IMG/VR virus record: IMGVR_UViG_3300028581_003033
Location: 1-43,808 of that record
Origin: a virus
Length of the DNA: 43,808 bases
Reading direction: 5' to 3' (one strand)
The notes beneath the pieces are model-generated. The model was given only the letters and a program-made list of their open reading frames with translations, had not been told where the DNA came from and made no database searches. The translations under genes and the position numbers were made by a program. Positions 8,394 through 14,798 of this stretch are shown piece by piece; the first letter of the stretch is position 1, and each line of letters begins with the position of its first letter.

Positions 8394-9559
8394 GCGCCGC
8401 CCCCCTCGCCGCCCTACTGCAACAGCACCGCCTCACCAGTCGGGCGCTGGCCCTGGCCCTGGGCCTGGCGCCCAGCAGCATCAGCCATTGGCTGCGCCAG
8501 GGGCGGCGTCCGCGCGCGGCGGACACCGCGGTGGTGGCCGCGTGGCTGATCGCCCAAGGGGTTCCGGCCGAGGCGGCATGGGCCTGGGATGCCGGGCAAA
8601 AAGAAGCCGGATCAGGCGTGCATTCCCGATCCGGCCAGTCCAGTGATGATGACGATACAGAGGACAACACGATGTTAATGCGTAGACAGCCGCTTGGCCA
8701 GGCCACCCGCGCCTGGTTTCAACTCACCTGCGATCCATTCAGCCGGGATCTGGAACGGCTGGAGGACGTGTTCGCGCCGCCGGACGCGCGCTATGTGACG
8801 CAATCCATGTGGAGCGCGGTGCGCGATGGCGGCCTGCTGGCCGTGGTCGGCGAGAGCGGCGCGGGCAAGACGACGCTGCTCGATGCCCTGGAGGAGCGCA
8901 TCGTGCAGACCGCCGAGCCGGTGGTGCTGGTGCGCCCCGCGGTCGCCGGCATGGAAGCCAGCGAGGGGCGCGGCCAAGTGCTGCGGGTGGCGCATCTGCA
9001 AGAGGCGCTGATCCATGCCCTGGACCCGGCGGCGCGGCTGCGCCAAAGCCCGCAGGCACGCGCCGAGCAACTGCGCCGCGCCCTGATCGGGGCGCGCGAG
9101 GCCGGGCAGCGGGTGTGCCTGGCGATCGACGAGGCCCATGCCATGCCGCAGTCGACGCTGCGCCATCTCAAGCGCCTCTCCGAGATCAAGCGCGGCCTCA
9201 CGCGGCTGCTGTCCATCATCATCCTCGGCCAGCCGGAGCTGGGCGTGCGCCTCTCGGAGCGCGCCCCGGAGCTGCGCGAAGTGGTACAGCGCTGTGCCGT
9301 CGTCACGCTGGATCCGCTCGACGATCGGCTGGAGGCGTATTACCAGCACAAGCTCAAGCCGGCCGGGGTCGATTTGGGCGCTATCGCCGACCGCGGGGCG
9401 CTCGATGCCATCCGCACCAAGTTGGGCATGGGGGTGAAGAACCAGCGCTCCCACGCCTACCCGCTGGCCGCCGGCAACTTGCTGGCGGCCTGTCTGAACC
9501 TGGCGGCCGACATCGGCCAGCCGGCCCCTATCACTGCCGCCACTGTCGGGAGGATTTGA
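8384..9559 (+). CDS. HTH-AAA ATPase, transposition partner (MuB/ExeA-like)
   Basis: 391 residues. In Mu-type phages this ATPase binds target DNA, brings it to the transposase and stimulates strand transfer. Residues about 8-60 are a lambda-like HTH (LALALGLAPSSISHWLRQG), a place where MuB also has an HTH. An acidic linker (about 85-96) leads to an AAA+ domain. That domain has Walker A GESGAGKT (156-163), Walker B VCLAIDE (244-250) followed by AHAM, and sensor-1-like IILGQPEL. A C-terminal helical lid ends at NLAADIGQP. The family is AAA_22/ExeA-like. I chose ATG 8384, overlapping the previous gene. An internal ATG at 8672 would give the ATPase without HTH. Confidence 0.88.
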   Translation: MQLSAAPLAALLQQHRLTSRALALALGLAPSSISHWLRQGRRPRAADTAVVAAWLIAQGVPAEAAWAWDAGQKEAGSGVHSRSGQSSDDDDTEDNTMLMRRQPLGQATRAWFQLTCDPFSRDLERLEDVFAPPDARYVTQSMWSAVRDGGLLAVVGESGAGKTTLLDALEERIVQTAEPVVLVRPAVAGMEASEGRGQVLRVAHLQEALIHALDPAARLRQSPQARAEQLRRALIGAREAGQRVCLAIDEAHAMPQSTLRHLKRLSEIKRGLTRLLSIIILGQPELGVRLSERAPELREVVQRCAVVTLDPLDDRLEAYYQHKLKPAGVDLGAIADRGALDAIRTKLGMGVKNQRSHAYPLAAGNLLAACLNLAADIGQPAPITAATVGRI

Positions 9560-9561
9560 CC

Positions 9562-10293
9562 ATGCCCAACCATCCCATGACGCCCGCCGAACTGCGCGCC
9601 GCCGCCGCCGGGCTGCGCGCCAGCGGCGACGCCCATAGCCGCGACAGCCAGTATGCCGACAGCGCCCAGGTGCGCGGCGGCGATCTGGACCGGGCCGCGC
9701 GCTGCTGGGCTGATGCCGCCGACCTGGAAGCGCTGGCCGAGCAGCTGGAGGCCGCGGCCGCGGACCTGAAGGCCGCCGCCCAGTCGCCGGCAGCGCTCCC
9801 CGTCGAGGCGGCGCCGGACCCCAAGGCGGCCGCCCAGATCAAGGCCATCAAGGCGCAGACCCGCCGTGAAGGCATCGACGAGGACACCCACCGCGCCATG
9901 GTCCGGCGGGTCAGTCGCGGCCGGTCCGAGCGGGTGCGCGACCTCACCGGCCCGGAGCGCCAGATGCTGCTGCGCGAGCTGGGCGGCAAGGACGGCGGGC
10001 CGCGGCGCGCGCGTACCCCGACCCCATCGCGGGCCGGGGACCCCAGCGCCGCGGCGATGGACCGCACCCAAATGCTCAAGCGCGCCGAGGAACTAATACG
10101 ACAGCAAGACCTGCCATGGAGCTATGCCGAGGCCATCCTGCGCCGCCAGCGCGGGCTCGATCCGACCCCGCCCGGCGCGGTGCCGGTGGCCTGTCCGCTG
10201 GGCGCCGCGACCGAGCCCGAGTTGCGCGGCGTCATCGCCGCCCTCTACCGGCGCGCCAACCCCAGCGCCCCGCGGCGCGGAGGTGCAGCATGA
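9562..10293 (+). CDS. gemA: GemA-family early regulatory protein (DUF1018, Mu gp16-like)
   Basis: 243 residues. GemA of Mu modulates host gene expression and DNA supercoiling. The first about 75 residues are an Ala-rich coiled-coil extension (LRAAAAGLRASGDAHSRD onward). The GemA/DUF1018 core begins at about 92: IKAIKAQTRREGIDEDTHRA, then VRDLTGPERQMLLRELG. The C-terminal half has a helix typical of the family, MLKRAEELIRQQDLPWSYA with ILRRQ. Ribosome site GGAGG lies 8 bases upstream. The N-terminal extension is longer than in Mu and could have an independent role. Confidence 0.85.
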   Translation: MPNHPMTPAELRAAAAGLRASGDAHSRDSQYADSAQVRGGDLDRAARCWADAADLEALAEQLEAAAADLKAAAQSPAALPVEAAPDPKAAAQIKAIKAQTRREGIDEDTHRAMVRRVSRGRSERVRDLTGPERQMLLRELGGKDGGPRRARTPTPSRAGDPSAAAMDRTQMLKRAEELIRQQDLPWSYAEAILRRQRGLDPTPPGAVPVACPLGAATEPELRGVIAALYRRANPSAPRRGGAA

Positions 10294-10781
10294 GCGCCGG
10301 ACCGATCGAGACGGCGCCCAGTCGCGCCATCCTGCTCAGTCGGCTGCTGCGCAAGATGGAGCCCGGCCATGAGCGGCTGTTTTTCGACGGCTGGCAAATC
10401 CAGCGCTTCGACGCCGAGCGCTGGCGCGTCTGCGCCGATGTGTTTGGCACCGTGCGGGCGTTCGAGGACGCGACGCCCCAGACGCTCAGCACCGTGCTGC
10501 GCACCGTGCTGGGGTCGACCGCGGCCCCGCCGGCCGCCGATGAGCTGATCCCCGGCGAGGCCCTCGCCGCGGCCCTGGTCGACCTGCTGGATTCCGGGCA
10601 ATTGGTGGCGGAGGTGGTACAGCGCGAGCTGATCGCCCGCGGGATCACCGGCGGCGCAGTGCTGCACGCCTGCGCCTGCTGGGAGCGCTCGGCCCGCACC
10701 ATGCTCGGGCTGATCGCCGGGGAGATCGGCGAGATCGGCAAGCCCGGTGCGGCGGCGCCGGCGGAGGTGCGCCATGCATAG
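10290..10781 (+). CDS. Hypothetical early phage protein
   Basis: A 163-residue protein with an ATGA start overlap and GGAGG just upstream. Two parts are visible: an alpha/beta N-terminal half (ERLFFDGWQIQRFDAERWRV) and a helical C-terminal half from about 85 (LAAALVDLLDSGQLVAEVV, then ARTMLGLIAGEIGEIG). No family is recognised. The next gene starts inside its last codons. Confidence 0.65.
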   Translation: MSAGPIETAPSRAILLSRLLRKMEPGHERLFFDGWQIQRFDAERWRVCADVFGTVRAFEDATPQTLSTVLRTVLGSTAAPPAADELIPGEALAAALVDLLDSGQLVAEVVQRELIARGITGGAVLHACACWERSARTMLGLIAGEIGEIGKPGAAAPAEVRHA

Positions 10782-11337
10782 CACCCCCTTCCCCTCCGAC
10801 TACGAAGCGGTCCACGCCCCGGTCGGCGGCGGCGCCTGGGCGTGTGCCGACTGGCAGCCGCCGCCGGCGTTGTGCGCGCCGCCCGGTGCGCTGCCCAGTG
10901 CGGCGCCGGTCGGCGCGCTCAAGGCGCAGCTCAACCTCCCCGAGGCCCTGGTCGCCGCCCTGGCGGTGCGCTATCCGCCGGGCCAGTGCGGGGGCGTGAT
11001 CAGCGAGCAGACCCGCCGCGCCCAGCGGGCCAGCGTCAACGGCATCGCCCGCGGCAGCGCGCGCGTGCGCCGACTCAACGGCCGGGACACCGCCGCCGGC
11101 CGACTGCGCGATTGGCTGGCGGCGCAGCCGCTGGGGGTGACCTTCACCACCGTCCGGATCCGCGTTAAGCTGAAAATCCAGCGCGACATCTTCAACAAGG
11201 AATTGAATCGCTACACCGACATTGGCGCCTTGGTCCGCACCTGGGGCTGGGTCGGCCCCCTGCCGAAATCGTTCGGCTACCACTACACGGTGGTGAAGCC
11301 GCAGCGGCTGCGGTTGCCGGAGAAGGGTGGGTTATGA
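10774..11337 (+). CDS. Hypothetical early phage protein
   Basis: 187 residues, start at ATG 10774 overlapping the previous stop by 8 bases, with GGAGG 7 bases upstream. The first 50 residues are Pro/Ala-rich. The rest has a basic region (ISEQTRRAQRASVNGIARG), a strand-rich segment with FTTVRIRVKLKIQRDIF, and ends with FGYHYTVVKPQRLRL. It may bind nucleic acid, given the many Arg and Lys, but there is no motif to name it. It directly precedes the Mor activator gene. Confidence 0.65.
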   Translation: MHSTPFPSDYEAVHAPVGGGAWACADWQPPPALCAPPGALPSAAPVGALKAQLNLPEALVAALAVRYPPGQCGGVISEQTRRAQRASVNGIARGSARVRRLNGRDTAAGRLRDWLAAQPLGVTFTTVRIRVKLKIQRDIFNKELNRYTDIGALVRTWGWVGPLPKSFGYHYTVVKPQRLRLPEKGGL

Positions 11338-11759
11338 GTCTGCAGGGCGACCTGCCGGCCGCCGCCGAGACGCTGGCCGACGAGCTGGGGCGCTGGCCCG
11401 AGCGGCTGGCCGAGATCTCGGATTGGCTGATCGACGAGATCACCGCCGCGCAGGTCGGTTTGGCGGCGCCCGTGGCGCGGCGCTTGGCGGTGCGGCTGAC
11501 CACGCGGCTCGCGCAAGAACTGGGCGGGCAGCAATGGTATTGGCCGATGATCACCCGCATCGAGCGGCTGCTGCGCGATCAGTCGATCTGGGCGGAGCAC
11601 GACGGCACGGTGGCTGGGCCGCATGGCATCGAGGCGCTGGCGCGGCGGCATGGGGTGTCGACGGTGCACATCTGGGCGGTGCTGCGCCGCGAGCGGGCGC
11701 GGCGTCGGCGGCGGGTGCGGCCGGAGTTGCCGGGGATACCGCCGGCGTCGTCGATGTAA
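11334..11759 (+). CDS. mor: Mor-family middle/late transcription activator
   Basis: 141 residues. Mor and C of Mu activate middle and late promoters by binding upstream DNA as dimers and contacting RNA polymerase. The dimerisation part is at about 5-75 (LAEISDWLIDEITAAQVGL, then RLTTRLAQELGGQQWYWP; the GGQQ.Y.P stretch is the family hallmark). The HTH follows (LLRDQSIWAEHDGT, then GIEALARRHGVSTVHIWAVL). A basic tail ends the protein. It is the last gene of the early operon, as in Mu, so it probably switches on the lysis and morphogenesis genes. Only one such gene is seen; a separate C homologue is not found in the window. ATGA overlap with the previous gene. Confidence 0.88.
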   Translation: MSLQGDLPAAAETLADELGRWPERLAEISDWLIDEITAAQVGLAAPVARRLAVRLTTRLAQELGGQQWYWPMITRIERLLRDQSIWAEHDGTVAGPHGIEALARRHGVSTVHIWAVLRRERARRRRRVRPELPGIPPASSM

Positions 11760-11787
11760 TCTCTCGGCTCAAAATTGAGCCGAGAGA
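11760..11787. terminator. 28-bp perfect palindrome after mor (terminator-like or operator)
   Basis: The 13-base arms TCTCTCGGCTCAA and TTGAGCCGAGAGA are separated by AA and start directly after the mor stop. As RNA it would be a strong hairpin ending the early transcript, although only ATT follows and there is no U-run. The symmetry also fits an operator for a dimeric protein. Either reading is an inference. Confidence 0.5.
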
Positions 11788-11803
11788 ATTCTGCGGAGTG
11801 AGT

Positions 11804-11911
11804 TGCAAAACGTGCCGCGGTGGTCTAGCGTAAGCCTGTCCCGACCGCAGTCGGGATCGGGTTTAGCAGCCTGACCACCGTTTTGCACGGGCCGCCGACG
11901 TGCGGCTTTTT
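11804..11911 (+). ncRNA. Structured leader RNA resembling the P4-type antisense immunity RNA
   Basis: TGCAAAAC (11804-11811) pairs perfectly with GTTTTGCA (11880-11887). Inside, GGTGGTC (11819-11825) pairs with GACCACC (11873-11879), and CCCGAC (11840-11845) with GTCGGG (11850-11855). The single-stranded part carries TTTAGCAG (11862-11869). An intrinsic terminator follows. Downstream CTGCTAA (11979-11985) is complementary to this box, which is repeated at 12011-12018. In phage P4, immunity depends on a small RNA that pairs with repeated leader boxes and causes early termination. The layout and the following ash-like peptide frame fit that scheme, but function is inferred. Confidence 0.5.
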
Positions 11912-12055
11912 CATGCCCCCTGTTTTGGCGGGGCGTGTAGGGGCACCCTCGGGTGCGCCGGGTCCCAAAACGGCCGGTCTGCTAACCCTGCACGTCCCGC
12001 CGCCCCCTCGTTTAGCAGCGAGCGCGGCGGTTATCCACCGTTTTGGAGACTGCCC
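11883..12055 (+). other. Leader segment with ash/Icd-like peptide frame and complementary boxes
   Basis: From ATG 11883 a frame reads MHGPPTCGFFMP then APSGAPGPKTAG, a composition and order seen in the Ash/Icd-like short proteins encoded over P4-type immunity leaders. The frame continues past 12056 into the next gene out of phase, so I do not call it a certain gene. The segment also holds the CTGCTAA box (11979-11985), a second TTTAGCAG (12011-12018) and GGAG at 12045-12048 before the next start. The DNA is probably selected for its RNA pairing rather than for protein. Confidence 0.4.
11891..11911 (+). terminator. Intrinsic terminator of the leader RNA
   Basis: GCCGC (11891-11895) and GCGGC (11902-11906) form a hairpin with a 6-base loop followed by TTTTT (11907-11911). 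This is a compact rho-independent terminator placed upstream of the 12056 and KilA-N genes, so read-through would control them. Confidence 0.6.
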
Positions 12056-12292
12056 ATGGCCCTGTCTGCCGCCCTCGAACACCACCTCTCCGCGCTGCAC
12101 GAGCTGCGTCTGTGCCTGCAATGCCTGGCCGACCTCACCAGCCCCGACCTACTGCGGGCGGACCGCCCCGACCCCGCGCTCGACCTGGTGACCCGCGAAT
12201 CCCTGTGCGCGCTGTTCAGCGTCCTGGGGCGCGCGCACACCGCCGCCTACACCAACCTGGAGGCGGCGCTGACCGCCGGGAGTGACGTATGA
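12056..12292 (+). CDS. Small hypothetical protein preceding KilA-N gene
   Basis: 78 residues, ATG 12056 with GGAG at a good distance. All-helical: ALEHHLSALHELRLCLQCLA, then LVTRESLCALFSVLGRAHT and a final helix. Short helical proteins of this type are common directly after P4-like immunity leaders, and the gene overlaps the KilA-N start (ATGA). Function unknown; a role as antirepressor or regulator is only suggested by position. Confidence 0.65.
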   Translation: MALSAALEHHLSALHELRLCLQCLADLTSPDLLRADRPDPALDLVTRESLCALFSVLGRAHTAAYTNLEAALTAGSDV

Positions 12293-13101
12293 ATGATCTG
12301 ATGGCCCTGACCGTCGTCAACACCAGCATCCGTCGCGATGCCCTGGGGCGCTATTGCCTGAACGATTTGCACCAGGCAGCGGTCGCCGCCGGGTACAATC
12401 AGCGCGCCACCGAACCCGGGCAGTTTTTCCGGTCGAAGCGGGTTCAGATGGTCTTTGATCGGTTGTGGGAGCCGTTCGGAGGGCGTCCGGAAACTACGGC
12501 AAATTGCCGTAGTTTAGGCGTCGTCGGTGAGGCGCAAACTAACGCAAATTGCGTTAGTTTAGCCATCGTGGGCGATGCGGAAACTACCCCAAGACGGGGT
12601 AGTTTAGCCGTCGCGGGCGATGCGGAAACTAACTCAATTTGGGGTAGTTTAGGCCCCGTCCCGATCATCACAATCGAGGGCCGTGCCGGCGGCACCTGGG
12701 TGGTCGAGCGCCTGCTTTACCACTACGCAAGCTGGGTCGATCCGCTGTTCTTGGACAAGGTGGTCAACGCGCTCGATCACGCCATCGCCGGCCGCCTCGC
12801 GAGCGCGGCCGCCCAGGATCGGTTCAGCGACCAACACGCCAACCAGGCGCAACGCTACTGGTTCGCCCGCTACCCGCGCTGGGCGCGGATCAACGCCGGG
12901 GCGCGCGTCGGGGAGCCCTACGCCAGCATCGCGCGCGCCTTGGGCTGCAAGCCGGCCAGCGTGGCGCGCGCCGTGCGCAGCCAAATCCGCATCGGGCTAC
13001 TGCACCCGCGCGTGGTCGCGGTCGCCCAGTGCGGCCCGGCGCGGCGCGCGGCACAGCGGCTGATCCCCGGCTGGGGGCAGCAGTTGGCGCTTGATCTCTA
13101 G
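12289..13101 (+). CDS. KilA-N domain protein with an in-frame palindromic repeat insert
   Basis: 270 residues. KilA-N is a DNA-binding domain of phage and viral proteins, often in antirepressors. The N-terminal half of the domain is at about 8-60 (TSIRRDALGRYCLNDLHQAA, PGQFFRSK). The second half resumes at about 128 (PIITIEGRAGGTWVVERLLY, ASWVDPLFLDKVVNAL). Between them, residues 68-127 are four 15-residue repeats (pattern E/Q-T-x5-S-L-x3-G-x-A) encoded by palindromic DNA. The C-terminal part (about 165-270) carries an HTH-like PYASIARALGCKPASVARA and a basic tail. The frame is open through the repeats, so the insert is tolerated, probably as a loop. It sits after the structured leader and before lysis genes. 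Confidence 0.8.
   Translation: MNDLMALTVVNTSIRRDALGRYCLNDLHQAAVAAGYNQRATEPGQFFRSKRVQMVFDRLWEPFGGRPETTANCRSLGVVGEAQTNANCVSLAIVGDAETTPRRGSLAVAGDAETNSIWGSLGPVPIITIEGRAGGTWVVERLLYHYASWVDPLFLDKVVNALDHAIAGRLASAAAQDRFSDQHANQAQRYWFARYPRWARINAGARVGEPYASIARALGCKPASVARAVRSQIRIGLLHPRVVAVAQCGPARRAAQRLIPGWGQQLALDL
12491..12650 (+). repeat. Four tandem 45-bp units, each with a 25-bp inverted repeat
   Basis: Inverted repeats start at 12491, 12536, 12581 and 12626, an exact 45-bp period (15 codons). All begin AAACTA and end TAGTTT. The inner arms differ between units yet stay self-complementary: ACGGCAA/TTGCCGT in unit 1, AACGCAA/TTGCGTT in unit 2 and ACCCC/GGGGT in unit 3. Unit 4 is imperfect (AACTCAA with TTGGGGT), its right arm ending like that of unit 3. 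The 20-bp spacers between them are similar (GCGTCGTCGGTGAGGCG, GCCATCGTGGGCGATGCG, GCCGTCGCGGGCGATGCG). Confidence 0.9.
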
Positions 13102-13210
13102 GGCCAGGCGGTTCTGGGCTCACTTTCGCTTACCGGGAACGGACTCCCGGAATCTTTCGTCTCCCCCTGCTAAACCCCTTTAGTCGCTGACCCTCATCCT
13201 GGGCGCCATC
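13102..13210 (+). promoter_or_regulatory. Intergenic region before lysis genes with small palindromes
   Basis: A 109-base gap separates the KilA-N stop and the endolysin. It holds CCGGGAACGGACTCCCGG (13118-13155 area), CTAAACCCCTTTAG (13170-13183) and GGGCGCCATCATGGCGCCC (13201-13219). The last covers the endolysin start and could hide it in a hairpin. A Mor-activated late promoter would be expected here, but I see no clear -10 or -35 boxes, as expected for activator-dependent promoters. Confidence 0.3.
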
Positions 13211-13606
13211 ATGGCGCCCATGAGCTACGCCCTTTCCGCCCTCTCCAGAAAGCACCTCACCGGCGTCCACCCCGACCTGGTGCGCGTGGTCGAGCGCGCG
13301 ATCACGCTGACCGACACCGATTTTCGCGTGCTGGAAGGGCGGCGCACGCGGGCCCGGCAGCAGCAGTTGGTGACCGCTGGGGCGAGCAAGACCCTGAAGT
13401 CGCGCCATCTGACCGGTCATGCGGTCGACCTCGGCGCCTTGGTCGGCGGGAAAATCCGCTGGGACTGGCCGCTCTATCACCGGATCAGCAAGGCGATGAA
13501 AGCCGCGGCAATCGAGCTCGGCGTTGCCGTGGTGTGGGGCGGGGATTGGAAAAGCTTCAAAGATGGCCCGCACTACGAGCTGGAGCGCCGCCGTTACCCC
13601 GTATGA
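13211..13606 (+). CDS. Endolysin, M15-type L-alanyl-D-glutamate peptidase
   Basis: 131 residues. It should cleave peptide cross-links of peptidoglycan at lysis. The zinc site of the M15 (VanY/phage T5-like) family is complete: SRHLTGHAVDLG gives H66 and D73, and KDGPHYEL gives H121. The N-terminal substrate part includes VLEGRRTRARQQQLV. No signal peptide is present, so release needs a holin, for which a candidate lies downstream at 14117. Start is ATG 13211 or ATG 13220 in the same frame. The first lies inside a 19-bp palindrome and neither has a strong ribosome site. The stop falls on the first base pairs of the heptamer array. Confidence 0.9.
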   Translation: MAPMSYALSALSRKHLTGVHPDLVRVVERAITLTDTDFRVLEGRRTRARQQQLVTAGASKTLKSRHLTGHAVDLGALVGGKIRWDWPLYHRISKAMKAAAIELGVAVVWGGDWKSFKDGPHYELERRRYPV

Positions 13607-13646
13607 GAAGTGAGAAGTGAGAAGTGAGAAGCGAGAAGCGAGAAGC
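13605..13646 (+). repeat. GAGAAGT/GAGAAGC heptamer array, 6 copies
   Basis: Three GAGAAGT units (13605-13625) and three GAGAAGC units (13626-13646) start within the endolysin stop codon. A CT-rich stretch (13657-13700, CTCTCTCTCCTC and CTCCTCACTCC) that is roughly complementary follows. The remainder up to 13765 holds no gene that I can support. Confidence 0.85.
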
Positions 13647-13765
13647 GAGGGGGTGCCCTCTCTCTCTCCTCTCTCCTCACTCCTCTCCCCTAACACCTCT
13701 CCTATGTTTCCCTGGCCTCGCCGCGGCGGGGCTGTTGTTGTCACTCACCGTGAGATCGCTCGACT

Positions 13766-14113
13766 ATGTTTGCTATCCCTCAACTCGCGGCGGCCGTGTC
13801 CGCCAATCGTTCGGTCATCAACTCCGCTGTGCTGCTGCTCGGCGCGCTCGCGGCCGGTCTGCGCGAGGCCATTGCGCAGCAAGACATGGCCAAGGTCCGT
13901 GAACTCGCGGACACGCTGGATGCGCAGACCGGCACCCTGGCCGCCGCTGTGGCTGCCAATACGGTCGCCGACCCGGTGGATGATCCCGTTGTCGATCCCG
14001 TTGTCGATCCCGTTGTCGATCCCGTTGTCGATCCCGTTGTCGATCCCGTTGTCGATCCCGTTGTCGATCCCGTGATCGATCCGGCCATCGACCCAGAGCA
14101 TCCGGAGGCCTAA
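13766..14113 (+). CDS. Lysis-region protein with DPVV tandem repeat
   Basis: 115 residues. The first half is helical with a hydrophobic stretch (SVINSAVLLLGALAAGL, about 16-32) and then a charged helix (QQDMAKVRELADTLDAQ). The second half consists of Asp-Pro-Val-Val tetrapeptides, encoded by an array of identical 12-bp units. It lies between endolysin and holin-like genes, so it may belong to lysis, but no spanin lipobox is visible. The start ATG 13766 has only a weak ribosome site. Copy number of the repeat is likely variable. Confidence 0.6.
   Translation: MFAIPQLAAAVSANRSVINSAVLLLGALAAGLREAIAQQDMAKVRELADTLDAQTGTLAAAVAANTVADPVDDPVVDPVVDPVVDPVVDPVVDPVVDPVVDPVIDPAIDPEHPEA
13982..14077 (+). 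repeat. 12-bp tandem repeat, 8 units
   Basis: Seven identical GATCCCGTTGTC units (13982-14065) and one GATCCCGTGATC unit (14066-14077) lie in frame, encoding DPVV repeats. Identity at synonymous sites shows recent expansion by slippage. Confidence 0.95.
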
Positions 14114-14116
14114 GTC

Positions 14117-14371
14117 ATGGCGATGCCCCCGCTGCAGGTTCCGCAGGCGCTCCCGATCCCCGAGGCTGATCCGAAAGCCTGGTACAAAAGCCGGGGCATC
14201 GTCGGGGCGCTGATGGTGATGTTGGCCCAGTTGGGGGCCGGCATCGGGTATTCGGTGGATGCCGGGATGCTGACCGAGCTGGCCATGCAGGCGGTCACGC
14301 TGAGCGGCGGGCTGCTCGCCTTCGTCGGCCGGTTGCGCGCGGCGCAGCCGATCGCGCCGCTGGGAGGCTGA
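14117..14371 (+). CDS. Holin-like small membrane protein
   Basis: 84 residues with a hydrophobic segment at about 29-48 (GIVGALMVMLAQLGAGIGY) and a second weakly hydrophobic helix at about 52-70 (LTELAMQAVTLSGGLLAF), then a short basic tail GRLRAA. This size, two-helix layout and the WYKSRG start resemble holins of transposable phages. The position right after the endolysin block supports export or release of the M15 enzyme. The assignment is by topology and context only. Confidence 0.6.
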   Translation: MAMPPLQVPQALPIPEADPKAWYKSRGIVGALMVMLAQLGAGIGYSVDAGMLTELAMQAVTLSGGLLAFVGRLRAAQPIAPLGG

Positions 14372-14372
14372 G

Positions 14373-14798
14373 ATGCCCGGCGCGGAGTGGGTGAAGATCG
14401 CGTCGGACTGGTTGCAATTTGGCGTCGCCGGCGCGGCAGGCGGGGCGATTGCGATCTGGGCCTCGCTGGGGCGGCGCGACAGCTCGCTGGCATCCACCCT
14501 GGCGGCATTGCGGGCCGATCTGGATACCCGGCTGTCGAACGTGATGGAGCGCCTGACGCGCATCGAGGCGGGCGGTGTGCCGGCCGGGCAGTGCGCCTCG
14601 CACATCGCGCGCATTGTGGCGCTGGAGACCGCGGGGCGGACTGGCGTCACCCATGATGACATTGCGCGCGCCCATCATCGGATGGATGTGTTCGAAGGGC
14701 AGGTCGGGCGCATGACGGGTCTGCTCGAAGGCATTTCGCACTCCATGGATCGGTTGGAGACGCACATGATGCAGCACGGGCCGCGGGCGGGTGATTAG
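14373..14798 (+). CDS. DUF2730 family protein (Mu gp25-like)
   Basis: 141 residues. One N-terminal membrane helix at about 13-32 (DWLQFGVAGAAGGAIAIWA) is followed by a long coiled coil (LASTLAALRADLDTRLSNVM onward). That is the layout of the DUF2730 family, which lies just upstream of the terminase genes in Mu-like phages. GGGAGG precedes the ATG. The role is unknown in Mu as well; a membrane-anchored coiled coil could be lysis-related. Confidence 0.75.
   Translation: MPGAEWVKIASDWLQFGVAGAAGGAIAIWASLGRRDSSLASTLAALRADLDTRLSNVMERLTRIEAGGVPAGQCASHIARIVALETAGRTGVTHDDIARAHHRMDVFEGQVGRMTGLLEGISHSMDRLETHMMQHGPRAGD

Noticed and set aside
12491-12650. CRISPR array
   Set aside because: The 45-bp units have palindromic variable parts and coding, similar spacers. 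There are no identical direct repeats with unrelated spacers and no cas genes.
13617-14075. Plus-strand frame ending in PLSI repeats
   Set aside because: It reads the heptamer array and the 12-bp repeat out of frame. The DPVV frame has a better start and composition.
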